A stretch of 8,807 bases of DNA, taken from the NCBI GenBank assembly GCA_023446865.1, contig JAEXPL010000295.1, positions 1 to 8,807 on the forward strand, in the 5' to 3' direction. Made by a program: the position numbers and the translations under genes. Shown here piece after piece: positions 1 to 7,380 of this stretch. The stretch comes from Verrucomicrobiota bacterium. GTDB lineage: Bacteria > Verrucomicrobiota > Verrucomicrobiia > Opitutales > Opitutaceae. Numbering within the stretch: the first letter of the stretch is position 1; each line of letters opens with the position of its first letter. The notes under the pieces were generated by a model. That model was not told where the DNA came from and ran no database searches. It worked only from the letters and a program-made list of their open reading frames with translations.

Positions 1-171
1 CAGTACCGAAAAGTTGGGGATTCCGGCCTCGATGGTGCCGGCCGGCGGGGCGGGCAGCATGGCTTGGGCACAGAGGGACACACCGAACAGCAACCCTGCC
101 AACCCGAGACCGCGGCGAAGTCGGCCGGTACTGCGAAGGCGCGGGAGCTGGGCTCTGATGGTGCGTTTCAT
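1..171 (-). CDS. N-terminus of a second sensor protein, probable paralogue of the adjacent hybrid histidine kinase (partial)
   Basis: Reading begins at the ATG at 171 (minus strand) and stays open for 57 codons to the window edge, so the rest of the protein is outside. Residues about 20-36 form a hydrophobic export signal after an Arg-rich start, with a likely cleavage after SLCA. The mature start reads QAMLPAP, then a spacer, then TIEAGIPNFSVL. The histidine kinase just upstream begins its mature part with QPAMPAPAQ and then LIEAGVPHFVVL, so signal-cleavage region, Ala/Pro linker and first propeller strand all correspond. I infer that this is a tandem paralogue, probably also a propeller-type sensor kinase, but no kinase domain is visible here. 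It lies 61 bases downstream of the kinase stop with no obvious terminator between, so co-transcription is plausible. The ribosome-binding site is weak (GAGA close to the ATG). Too short to appear as a closed ORF; the start is supported mainly by the paralogy. Confidence 0.8.
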   Translation of the reverse strand, partial: MKRTIRAQLPRLRSTGRLRRGLGLAGLLFGVSLCAQAMLPAPPAGTIEAGIPNFSVL

Positions 172-232
172 CGATCTCGCGGCCGTATCGGCGGGTGGAA
201 TCTGTGTGTGCCTTGTTGCAGGGGGAGCGCGG

Positions 233-3200
233 CTACCCCTTAGGCGGGTATGCCCCCCCGGGGAATTGGAGGTGCGGAACAAGGCGCCGGAGCACGGCGG
301 CGACGGTGTCCGGGGTGAGGGGTTTGGGGACATAGTCGTCCATACCTGCGGCCAGGCAGATCTCGCGGTCGCCGGAGAGGGCGTTGGCGGTCATGGCGAC
401 GATGGGGATGCGGTGGGTGAAGCCCGGGGCGGACTCGGCCTCCTTGGCGCGGATGGCGCGGGTGGCCTCGAGGCCGTCGAGGACGGGCATCTGGACGTCC
501 ATGAGGACGAGGTCGAAGGGGTCGCGGGCCAGCGCATCGAGGGCTTCCTGGCCGTTGGTGACGAGGGCGGGGGTGTAGCCCAGGCCCTTGAGGAAGCGCA
601 GGGCGACCTTCTGGTTCACGGCGTTGTCCTCGGCGACGAGGATGCGGGCTTGGTGGGGCGTGGTGGCGGCGGCGGGCGCAGTGGCGGCGGCACCGGGCTG
701 GGGGGCGGTGGCCAGCGCGCGCTGGAGCAGGTCGCGCAGGCGGGCCTCGGAGATGGGTTTGAACTCGCAGGCGAACAGGCCGATCTCGCGCATGGTGGCT
801 TCCGGCGGGCGTTCGTCCTGGGAGGTGAGCATGACCATGACGGGGCGGCCGAGAGAGGGCATGGAGTGGACGGTGCGGGCGAGGGAGAGGCCGTCGACCT
901 CGGGCATCTGCTGGTCGAGCAGGAGGAGGGTGTAGGGCTGCTGGGCGGCGGCGGCGCGGGTGAGCTCGCGCAGGGCGGCGGCGGCGGAGTCGACCTCGTC
1001 GTAGTGCATGCCCCAGCGGGTGAGGGTGTGGCGGAAGATCTTGCGGTTGGTGGCGTTGTCGTCGACGGCCAGGACACGGTGGTGGGCGAGTTCGGCGACG
1101 ATGGGCGAAGGCGGCGGGGCGGCGGCCGCGCCCAGCGGCACGGTGAACCAGAACAACGAGCCCTCGCCGGGAGTGCTGACCACGCCGATCTCGCCGCCCA
1201 TCATTTCGATGAGGCGGCGGCAGATGGCCAACCCCAGGCCGGTGCCGCCGAAGCGGCGGGTGGTGGAGCTGTCGGCCTGGGAGAAGCGCTGGAAGAGGTT
1301 GGCCTGGTGCTCGGGGGGGATGCCGATGCCGGTATCCTGAACCTCGATCCGGAAACGGCCCTCGCTGGGCGGGAGGACGCGGAGGACGACCTCGCCCTTC
1401 TCGGTGAACTTGATGGCGTTGCCGACGAGGTTGAGGGCGATCTGGCGCAGCCGGACGGGGTCGCCGCGGACTGGACGGGGGGCGGACTCGGCGTAGTCGA
1501 GCATGAGCTCGATGCCCTTCTTGCGGGCGGTGGCGGACTGAAGGTCGAGCGAGCGTTCGAACTGTTCGTGGAGGTCGAAGTCGACGTTCTCGAGGGTGAG
1601 GTGACCGGCCTCGATCTTGGAGAAGTCGAGCACGTCGTTGATGACGCTCAGAAGCGTCTCGCCGGAGAAGATGAGGGTGTCGACCAGGTCGCGCTGGTCG
1701 GCGCCGAGCCGGGTGCCGAGGAGGAGATGACCCATGCCGATGACGCCGTTGAGCGGGGTGCGGATTTCGTGGCTCATGTTGGCCAGGAAGGCGCTCTTGG
1801 CCTTATCGGCCGTCTCAGCGGCCTCCTTGGCCGCCTTGAGCTGGGCGTTGGCGTCGTTGAGGAGGGCATTGGAGGCGTTGAGCTGTCGGTTGGCGCGGGC
1901 GAGTTCCGCGGTGCGCTGCGCGACGCGCACCTCCAGCTCCCCGGCCAGCTCCCGGTACCGCTCCTCGCTCGCCGCGAGGTCCGCGGCCTTGTGCCGGGTT
2001 TCTTCGACCTGGGCGCTGAGGCGGGTGTTGCTCTCCTTGAGTTCGGAGGTGCGGACGCTCACGAGTTGGGCGAGCCGGCGCTTCTCGCGCCGTTCGAGGA
2101 ACGAGGCGGTCCAGGCGATGGCGCCGACAAGTCCGAGGATGGAGATCGTGTAGATCGAGTACGCCAAGCGGGTGCGGTACCACGGCGGCAACACGGTGAA
2201 GGCGATCTGGGCGGGCTCGCCGATCTCGGCGCCCCGCCGCGGCCGCACTTGGAACACATAGTCGCCTTCCTCAAGGCGATTGAGGGTCGTGGTGCCGGAG
2301 GTGCCTACCGGTGTCCATCCGCCGGCGCCCCCGGCGATTGTGGTTTCGAAGGTGATGGGCGAGCCCATCGCGGAGCCTGGGGCGGAGAAGTGGATGGCGA
2401 GCGAGTTGCTCGCGTAGGGCACCGCCGGAATCCGGCCTCCGGACGGATAGAGCGAACGGTTGTCGGCGGCGGTTTGCACCCGAGTGATGATCGCCCGCAA
2501 TGGCGGCATCGCCGACTGGGGCATGGCGGGATCGTAACGAAGCATGGCGCTATCGCGGAGCAGCCACACGACCCCATCGGGTTGCGGGATGATGTAGTAG
2601 GGCCGGAAGCCGGAGAGGCCGCGCACCGCGGTGCTGCCGCGGTCGGAGACACGCACCACATCCTCGTTGGAGATCATCCAGAATTCCCCCTGCGCGTCGT
2701 AGGTGAAGCGCCCGGCGTTGCTCGTCTCGCTCAGGCTCGGGTACTGGCGGCTCAGCTCCTCGTCGAAAACGAAGCGCCCCGTCGCTGGGTCGAGCCGGAG
2801 GATGCGGCCCGCTTCGCAGGCCCGGACTTCGCCTTTCAGGAGGAACAGCTGGACCCAGCCTCTGCCGACACCGTGTTCGGGGCCGAAGAACTGGATCCGC
2901 ATGGTGCCGCCCTGCTCGTAAAGGCGGGCGCACTTGCCCGCGCCCAGTTCGACCCAGCCATCGCCGTTGCGGTCGGAGACTCCGCCGTAGCTGTCGCCGA
3001 GTTCGGGAATCGGGACGGCTTCTCGGACATAGCCGGTGCCGGTGCGGCGCACCTGACCGATCTCGCCCGGGGCGCAGTAGAGCCAGCGGCTGCCGTCGGC
3101 GTTCGGGGCGAAGAGGCGCATGCCGGCTGGTCCGTCGAGAATGTGGGTCCAGCCGTCGTCCGTGCGGGCGAAGAGCCCAAGGTCGGTCGCGGCGAGCAGG

Positions 3201-4468
3201 CGGCCGGTGAGTGGGTCGCGCATGAGAGAGTGCACGTTGCGGCCGGTGGGCGAGGCCGGGTCGAATCGAAGGAGGCGCCCCGCGCCATCATAGACTCCGC
3301 GGTGGGCCACCCCATCGGCGCAGAGCCACAACTCGTCGCGGTCGCGGGTGGGAAGGGCATAGACGAAGCCGTTGCCGACGAACGGCGAGATGTTCGAGAC
3401 GGGGGAGGGAAAGTCGATGCGCGCCACGCCCGAGGCGAGCAACGCCCACAGCTCGCCGTCGCGGCCGACGACGAACTGGCGCACGCTGGCGAGGCGGTGG
3501 TCGTTTTGCTGCTCGAGCGACTGCACGATCCGGAGTTCCGGATCGAGGAGGAAGACCCCGTGGTTTTCCACCGCGACGGCGTAGAAGCCGCCGGGGATTG
3601 CGGCCAAGGCGCTGAGGCGCCGCCCCTCGAACGCCGGCGGCGTGGGCGCGGGGTTAAGGTGGGCGCCGTCGAAGAAGTACAGGCCGCGGCGGCTGGTGGC
3701 AACCAGCAGCCGGCCGGGTGCGCTGGGAGCGGTGCCGACAATGGCGCACTCGACGCCCGCGGACGGCGGCGGGATGGCGGGCGCGAGCGAACCGCTCGGG
3801 ACGATTCGGAAGATCATCCCGTTGCTCAGGTCGCCGACGTAGGTCTTGCCGTCGAGCGCGAAGAACTGGCCAACGACGTTGACCGTGCCGATGAGCTGGA
3901 TATCCCGCCCAGGGGTCCACATTCCGATGCTGCCGCTCAGTCCGTACCAGATGATCTGTTCGTTGAGGCGCACCCCGAGCGACAGCCCCGGGTGGATGTC
4001 GGATTGCGTGGTCGGCAGCGAGCTGACGATCTCGCTATCCCAGGTGCCCTGCTCGGTGAGGCGGATGCGGGCGATTCCGTCGCCGGCACCGTAGAGGAGG
4101 TCACCGTTGGGCATCACCAGTGCCCCGAGCGCGCCGGGGGTGAGCTCCGTGCGTTCGCCGGCGAGTTGTTGTCGGGAAAACGCCTCCCAGCGCACGCCAT
4201 CGCCGATGGCGATCTGTTGCAGGGCGGTGGCCAGCCAGCGGCCATCGGGCAACTGGGTCAGGCCCGAGGGGGGAGAGTCGAGGCCCATCGCCTCGGGCGA
4301 GAGCACCACGAAATGGGGCACGCCTGCTTCGATGAGTTTCTGCGCGGGGGCCGGCATCGCAGGCTGGGCGCACAAAGGCTTCGGCAGTCCCGCGAGACAC
4401 AGGCAGGCGAGCGACACCACCAGACTCGGGAACAGACGCTGCAGAAGGGGGGGAAGGCGGAACGGCAT
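233..4468 (-). CDS. Hybrid sensor histidine kinase with periplasmic propeller and two receiver domains
   Basis: 1411-residue complete protein. In order: signal peptide about 1-35 (probable cleavage LCA|QP); a beta-propeller region about 45-660 made of two-component-regulator-propeller style repeats with recurring Asp/Gly-x-x-W blades (e.g. GELWALLASGVARID, GEFWMISNEDVVRV, GVVWLLRDSAMLRYDP); a Y_Y_Y domain about 690-765 ending in LPPWYRTR; one membrane helix about 768-791; a coiled coil about 792-885; HisKA with phospho-acceptor His900 in NMSHEIRTP; HATPase_c with N-box Asn1017 (GNAIKF), Asp1045 (DTGIGIP) and GGTGLGLAI; receiver 1 with acidic pair Asp1136/1137 and phospho-Asp1185 (LDQQMPEVDG); receiver 2 with Glu1280/Asp1281 and phospho-Asp1324 (LMDVQMPVLDG). 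The family senses an extracytoplasmic ligand and autophosphorylates at the cytoplasmic membrane; the ligand is unknown. No Hpt or helix-turn-helix output domain is present, unlike Bacteroides HTCS proteins. Start at 4468 is followed directly by the signal peptide, with a weak AGGG upstream. The gap to the upstream peptidase stop is 81 bases, and the next gene downstream begins like a paralogue. Confidence 0.96.
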   Translation of the reverse strand: MPFRLPPLLQRLFPSLVVSLACLCLAGLPKPLCAQPAMPAPAQKLIEAGVPHFVVLSPEAMGLDSPPSGLTQLPDGRWLATALQQIAIGDGVRWEAFSRQQLAGERTELTPGALGALVMPNGDLLYGAGDGIARIRLTEQGTWDSEIVSSLPTTQSDIHPGLSLGVRLNEQIIWYGLSGSIGMWTPGRDIQLIGTVNVVGQFFALDGKTYVGDLSNGMIFRIVPSGSLAPAIPPPSAGVECAIVGTAPSAPGRLLVATSRRGLYFFDGAHLNPAPTPPAFEGRRLSALAAIPGGFYAVAVENHGVFLLDPELRIVQSLEQQNDHRLASVRQFVVGRDGELWALLASGVARIDFPSPVSNISPFVGNGFVYALPTRDRDELWLCADGVAHRGVYDGAGRLLRFDPASPTGRNVHSLMRDPLTGRLLAATDLGLFARTDDGWTHILDGPAGMRLFAPNADGSRWLYCAPGEIGQVRRTGTGYVREAVPIPELGDSYGGVSDRNGDGWVELGAGKCARLYEQGGTMRIQFFGPEHGVGRGWVQLFLLKGEVRACEAGRILRLDPATGRFVFDEELSRQYPSLSETSNAGRFTYDAQGEFWMISNEDVVRVSDRGSTAVRGLSGFRPYYIIPQPDGVVWLLRDSAMLRYDPAMPQSAMPPLRAIITRVQTAADNRSLYPSGGRIPAVPYASNSLAIHFSAPGSAMGSPITFETTIAGGAGGWTPVGTSGTTTLNRLEEGDYVFQVRPRRGAEIGEPAQIAFTVLPPWYRTRLAYSIYTISILGLVGAIAWTASFLERREKRRLAQLVSVRTSELKESNTRLSAQVEETRHKAADLAASEERYRELAGELEVRVAQRTAELARANRQLNASNALLNDANAQLKAAKEAAETADKAKSAFLANMSHEIRTPLNGVIGMGHLLLGTRLGADQRDLVDTLIFSGETLLSVINDVLDFSKIEAGHLTLENVDFDLHEQFERSLDLQSATARKKGIELMLDYAESAPRPVRGDPVRLRQIALNLVGNAIKFTEKGEVVLRVLPPSEGRFRIEVQDTGIGIPPEHQANLFQRFSQADSSTTRRFGGTGLGLAICRRLIEMMGGEIGVVSTPGEGSLFWFTVPLGAAAAPPPSPIVAELAHHRVLAVDDNATNRKIFRHTLTRWGMHYDEVDSAAAALRELTRAAAAQQPYTLLLLDQQMPEVDGLSLARTVHSMPSLGRPVMVMLTSQDERPPEATMREIGLFACEFKPISEARLRDLLQRALATAPQPGAAATAPAAATTPHQARILVAEDNAVNQKVALRFLKGLGYTPALVTNGQEALDALARDPFDLVLMDVQMPVLDGLEATRAIRAKEAESAPGFTHRIPIVAMTANALSGDREICLAAGMDDYVPKPLTPDTVAAVLRRLVPHLQFPGGAYPPKG

Positions 4469-4549
4469 GAATCGCCCTGTCCATCGGCAAAGATGGCGGG
4501 TGGTTTACCGTAACTATCGGACCGGGGGCGCGTTCGAACGCCGCAGAGG

Positions 4550-5809
4550 CTAGAGCCGCGCCATCTCGACCACGACTGCCGCCACGAGGTGTTTCTCCAG
4601 ATAACGGAAGGTGGACTGGCCGTGGCCGTCGATGCCCCACGGGCGACCCCAGGAGTTGCGATAGATGAAGCGGATATCGTCCGGATTGTCCGTCTTCTTG
4701 GTGAAGCCGACGAGGACGACGGCATGGGTGGCGCTGCTGAGCGGGACCTGCTCGGACAACATGCCGTTGCGGATGCTTCTCCAGTTTGGCCACTCGATAT
4801 CGACGATCACGGGAACGCCTTCGCTGAGCAGGTGCATGATGTTGCGTAGACACGCGCTCGCCGGGACGCCTGGGACGGGCTGCGTGGAGATCCGCCGGAA
4901 CCGTCGCGCGTCCGCGATGCGCTCCTCGGTGGGTTCGGTAATGGCACGGGCGACCACGCGAAGCCCGTCCTGGGGTTCGCTGATGGTCTCGAAATGGAGG
5001 TACTTCACTTCCTTCTCTTCAGGCGCCAACCCGTAGGCCCGGACCGCCGCCAACACTTCTTCGAGGGTGTAACCGATCTCGGGATTCCCCGGGGACGCCC
5101 CGTGGTCCCCCGCGGCGTTTTCTTTTTCGGCGGGGTCGGTGATGTCGGCGAGGTGGCGCCGTTTGCCCTTCTCCAGCCCGGCCACTTTGCCCGTGGCCCA
5201 AAGCAGGTAGTTCGGGGACAGGGGCTCGCTCTTGCCGGCAACCTGGGCGTTCTCGTACTCGAGGGCGCTGAGCACGGCGTGGACCGCGCAACTCGGCGTT
5301 CCGCCCTGGTCGCGCAAGAGCAGCTGGTACTCCTGGAATTTCGGGCGCAGATCGATCTCGGGCGTCGTGACCGGGGTGCCGAACTTGGCCATGGCGCGCT
5401 CGATCGGGGTGTCCTTGCCCCGCGGGGTGACCGGGGTTTTGCGGGCGGTGGCCGCCTCGGTTTTCTTCTTCTCCTGCTCGAGTTGGCGGGCGCGTGCAGC
5501 CTCCGCGGACTGGCGTTCCTGGGCTTCGGCCTTAGCGGGGTCATAGCCGAACTGTTCCTGCAACTCCGGCGACAATGTCGTGAACGGTACCTGGGCGATG
5601 CCGCCGTCGTGTTTGATGGTGATGGCGGTCGGTGACACGGAGAGCACCTTGACCGAGCGATACGAGCCGCCCTTGGTCTCCAACGTCTCGAAGGTGGCGC
5701 CGACCTGCGCGGACAACTCCACGGCCGCCCCGCAGAGCGCCCCGAGAAGGATCCAGGACCGGAGCCAACGACGCAGAGACAAGGGACGAATCATCGAGGA
5801 TGTGCTCAT
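4550..5809 (-). CDS. Secreted papain-like (C1 family) cysteine peptidase with Verrucomicrobia-type N-terminal domain
   Basis: 419 residues. Signal peptide about 1-35 (RRWLRSW, hydrophobic core, cleavage near LSA|QV). Residues about 38-92 form a small all-beta-like domain starting FETLETKGG and ending in FGYDPAKA, a pattern I associate with verrucomicrobial exported proteins; its role is unknown. A charged Ala/Glu/Lys/Arg linker, probably helical, spans about 93-125. The peptidase domain follows, with oxyanion Gln168 and nucleophile Cys174 in DQGGTPSCAVH (same Gln-Cys spacing of six as papain), catalytic His362 in ATHAVVLVGF and catalytic Asn385 in YRNSWGRPWG. All four key residues are present, so an active thiol protease acting outside the cytoplasmic membrane is likely. 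There is no recognisable inhibitory propeptide. The first ATG (5809) is preferred over Met6 because GGGAG lies about seven bases upstream of it. It lies between trpS (110-base gap) and the sensor kinase (81-base gap), all on the same strand. Substrate unknown. Confidence 0.9.
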   Translation of the reverse strand: MSTSSMIRPLSLRRWLRSWILLGALCGAAVELSAQVGATFETLETKGGSYRSVKVLSVSPTAITIKHDGGIAQVPFTTLSPELQEQFGYDPAKAEAQERQSAEAARARQLEQEKKKTEAATARKTPVTPRGKDTPIERAMAKFGTPVTTPEIDLRPKFQEYQLLLRDQGGTPSCAVHAVLSALEYENAQVAGKSEPLSPNYLLWATGKVAGLEKGKRRHLADITDPAEKENAAGDHGASPGNPEIGYTLEEVLAAVRAYGLAPEEKEVKYLHFETISEPQDGLRVVARAITEPTEERIADARRFRRISTQPVPGVPASACLRNIMHLLSEGVPVIVDIEWPNWRSIRNGMLSEQVPLSSATHAVVLVGFTKKTDNPDDIRFIYRNSWGRPWGIDGHGQSTFRYLEKHLVAAVVVEMARL

Positions 5810-5877
5810 GGGGTGCTCCCGCCACCGCAGGATATTGAATTCCTAGCGACGCGAGTCACTGGCACAAGGCCGATATG

Positions 5878-5916
5878 CCCGCCTCGACGCGGGTGGGGGC
5901 GTGAGAGGCGACGCCC
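5878..5916 (-). terminator. Pair of GC hairpins after trpS, possible terminator without U-tract
   Basis: Immediately after the trpS stop, in its reading direction, GGGCGT (5911-5916 read on the minus strand) pairs with ACGCCC (5897-5902) around an 8-base loop. A second hairpin follows, CCCGC/GCGGG (5889-5893 with 5878-5882) with a 6-base loop. Neither is followed by a run of U, so intrinsic termination is uncertain; they could instead stabilise the 3' end or only slow the polymerase. Position is the main support. Confidence 0.35.
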
Positions 5917-5919
5917 GGC

Positions 5920-7050
5920 TCAGCAGTACACCATGCCCATCGCCTTGCGCACGGCGGCGAGGGTGGCCTCGGCCTCGGCGTTGGCGCGCTCGGTGCCGCG
6001 CTTGACCACGCCGGCCACGTAACCGGGGTCCTTCGCGAGCTCGGTGCGGCGGGCGCGGAGCGGGGCGAGGGTGGCGTTGAGCGTCTCGGTGAGGAGCGCC
6101 TTGAGTTTGCCCGAACCGCCGTCGCCGATCTCGGCGGCGATCGCCTCGGGCGCGCGGCCGGTGCAGAGGGAGACGAGGCGCAGCAGGTTCGCCACCTCGG
6201 GGCGGGTCTCGGGCTCGAAGGTGATCTGGCGGTTGCTGTCGGTCTTGGCGCTCTTGAGGAGCTTCGCGGTCTCCTCGGAGGTGGCCTTGAGCATGACGGC
6301 GTTGCCGCGGCTCTTGCTCATCTTCTGGCCGCCATCGAGGCCGAGGATGACGGGCGTCTCGGAGAGCAGCGCGTCCGGCTCGGGGAAGACGGCGGGCTCG
6401 GACGGGAAGCGAGTGTTGAAGCGGCGGGCGAGTTTGCGGGTGAGCTCGAGGTGTGGGAGCTGGTCCTTGCCGACGGGGATGATGTTGCCCTTGACCGAGA
6501 GGATGTCGGCGGCCTGGTGCACCGGATACGTGTACATCAGGGCGTTGATCTGACGCAGGCTGGCGGCGCGGATCTCCTCCTTCACCGTCGGGTTGCGGTC
6601 GAGCTCGGGCAGCGAGACAAAGGTGAGGAAGGGCAGCAGGAGCTGGTTGAGCGCGGGGACGTGCGAGTGCGGGAAGATGAACGTGCGGCCGTTCTCCGGG
6701 TCGAGGCCGGCGGCCAGGTAGTCGAGGACGATCTCGCGCACGTTGGCGGCGACGTTGTCGGCCGTGTCGCGGTCGGTGAGCACCTGGTAGTCGGCGATGA
6801 CGATGAAGGTGGTGACGCCCAAATTCTGGATGCGCACGCGGTTCTGGAGCGAACCGAAGAGGTGGCCGATGTGGAGCGAGCCGGTCGGGCGGTCGCCGGT
6901 GAGCACGCGGTACTTGGGCGGGTTGGCCGGGATGTCCTTCCAGAGCGCGTCGCTGCGGCGGACCGCGGCCTGGAACGTGTCGGAGGAGATCACGGTCTCG
7001 TCGGCGGGCTGGGACTCGGGGGCGGGAGTGGCGGGCTGCTCGGTGGACAT
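5920..7050 (-). CDS. trpS: Tryptophanyl-tRNA synthetase
   Basis: 376 residues; cytoplasmic class I aminoacyl-tRNA synthetase that charges tRNA-Trp with tryptophan using ATP. Class I signatures are clear: HIGH at residues 60-63 in TGDRPTGSLHIGHLFG, the VGKDQ motif at about 193-197 followed by LPHLELTR, and KMSKS at 243-247 in GGQKMSKSRGN. The IADYQVLTDRD segment (about 85-94) is typical of one TrpRS subgroup. The protein carries about 45 extra N-terminal residues compared with the roughly 330-residue family norm; the first 20 are Pro/Ala/Glu-rich and look disordered. The only in-frame ATG before the catalytic core is at 7050, so that start is used; GTG at residue 20 (6993) is a possible alternative. 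There is no Shine-Dalgarno sequence: the 45 bases upstream are almost all pyrimidine on the coding strand. No T-box or trp attenuator is visible in the leader. The gene is divergent from the membrane metalloprotease gene beginning at 7477. Confidence 0.97.
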   Translation of the reverse strand: MSTEQPATPAPESQPADETVISSDTFQAAVRRSDALWKDIPANPPKYRVLTGDRPTGSLHIGHLFGSLQNRVRIQNLGVTTFIVIADYQVLTDRDTADNVAANVREIVLDYLAAGLDPENGRTFIFPHSHVPALNQLLLPFLTFVSLPELDRNPTVKEEIRAASLRQINALMYTYPVHQAADILSVKGNIIPVGKDQLPHLELTRKLARRFNTRFPSEPAVFPEPDALLSETPVILGLDGGQKMSKSRGNAVMLKATSEETAKLLKSAKTDSNRQITFEPETRPEVANLLRLVSLCTGRAPEAIAAEIGDGGSGKLKALLTETLNATLAPLRARRTELAKDPGYVAGVVKRGTERANAEAEATLAAVRKAMGMVYC

Positions 7051-7074
7051 GGCGGAAAGGGAATGAAGGAAAGA

Positions 7075-7092
7075 GGGAGGGAGGGAAGAGGG
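7075..7092 (+). other. G-quadruplex-type motif in a polypurine tract upstream of trpS
   Basis: Four GGG runs at 7075-7077, 7079-7081, 7083-7085 and 7090-7092 are separated by loops of 1, 1 and 4 bases, which fits the standard G3N1-7 pattern. The motif lies on the plus strand, which is the template strand for trpS, 25-42 bases before its start codon, inside a nearly pure purine stretch (about 7054-7100). The trpS RNA leader here would be C/U-rich. Formation in the cell is untested. Confidence 0.6.
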
Positions 7093-7100
7093 AATGTGGG

Positions 7101-7119
7101 AATCAGGAAATCAGGAAAT
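7101..7119. repeat. Two-copy tandem repeat of AATCAGGA
   Basis: AATCAGGA occurs at 7101-7108 and again at 7109-7116, followed by AAT (7117-7119). It is a perfect two-and-a-bit-copy duplication at the edge of the polypurine tract. It may be replication slippage; no function is evident. Confidence 0.8.
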
Positions 7120-7152
7120 GCAGGGTGGCTTCAGCCCGGAGCGCGCCTACGG

Positions 7153-7189
7153 AACCGACAGAAGGAAACGAAGGGAACGAAGTTCGGTT
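7153..7189. repeat. 9-base tandem repeat enclosed by a 6-base inverted repeat
   Basis: GAAGGAAAC (7161-7169) and GAAGGGAAC (7170-7178) are tandem units with one mismatch, followed by a partial GAAG (7179-7182). The block is bounded by AACCGA (7153-7158) and its exact complement TCGGTT (7184-7189). Read on the minus strand the core is a TTCGTTCCC/TTCGTTTCC pattern. Arrays of this general type look to me like dispersed intergenic repeats of GC-rich environmental bacteria, but that is an impression; only one copy is in this window. Confidence 0.55.
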
Positions 7190-7212
7190 TGTGCGCATCG
7201 GGTGACGGCAAG

Positions 7213-7244
7213 GCGCGCGGAGAGCGCGCGGCCCGCTGACGGGC
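7213..7244. other. Two adjacent GC stem-loops in the intergenic region
   Basis: GCGCGC (7213-7218) pairs with GCGCGC (7224-7229) around GGAGA, and directly next to it GCCCG (7231-7235) pairs with CGGGC (7240-7244) around the tetraloop CTGA. They could form in either strand. There is no T-run on either side. Function unknown; at this GC content short stems can occur by chance. Confidence 0.4.
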
Positions 7245-7333
7245 GTTGGGTCGCGGAGGGGCGAAGGGGGATCGACCGGGGCAACGCCAAGGGCGCACCT
7301 TTGCGCATGTTCTCCGGCTGATCGCCTCCGGAG

Positions 7334-7355
7334 CGGCGGGCGGCGGCACCCGCCG
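7334..7355. other. 7-bp GC hairpin in the intergenic region
   Basis: CGGCGGG (7334-7340) is complementary to CCCGCCG (7349-7355) across an 8-base loop. A smaller hairpin, GCGCA/TGCGC with loop CCTT, lies at 7293-7306. In the trpS direction these would fall in a long 5' leader if transcription starts near 7350-7400. No terminator-like T-run is present. Confidence 0.35.
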
Positions 7356-7380
7356 GGCAGGAGAAGGCGCCCAGATGATG

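Noticed and set aside
14..4513. A 1499-codon open frame on the plus strand, opposite the histidine kinase and its neighbour
   Set aside because: It is a shadow: very Gly/Ala/Glu/Val-rich low-complexity translation with no domain, arising because GC-rich codons on the minus strand rarely create stops in the opposite frame. The minus strand encodes full-length known domains.
4530..4541. 12-base perfect palindrome GCGTTCGAACGC between the peptidase stop and the kinase start
   Set aside because: It has no loop for a terminator and no T-run. It could be an operator, but one short CG-rich palindrome in such GC-rich DNA is weak support.
5810..5870. Possible promoter for the peptidase gene (TTGTGC with TAGGAA about 16 bases later)
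   Set aside because: Both hexamers match the consensus poorly, and other pairings are equally good; not distinguishable from chance.
7121..7160. AGGGTGG on the plus strand resembling the start of a T-box antiterminator motif near trpS
   Set aside because: It is on the wrong strand for trpS, the remaining T-box consensus is absent, and no stem I specifier structure is visible.
6451..7239. A 262-codon plus-strand frame antisense to trpS
   Set aside because: Low-complexity Gly/Val/Glu/Asp-rich translation opposite a clearly coding trpS; its tail is simply the purine-rich and repeat-bearing spacer.
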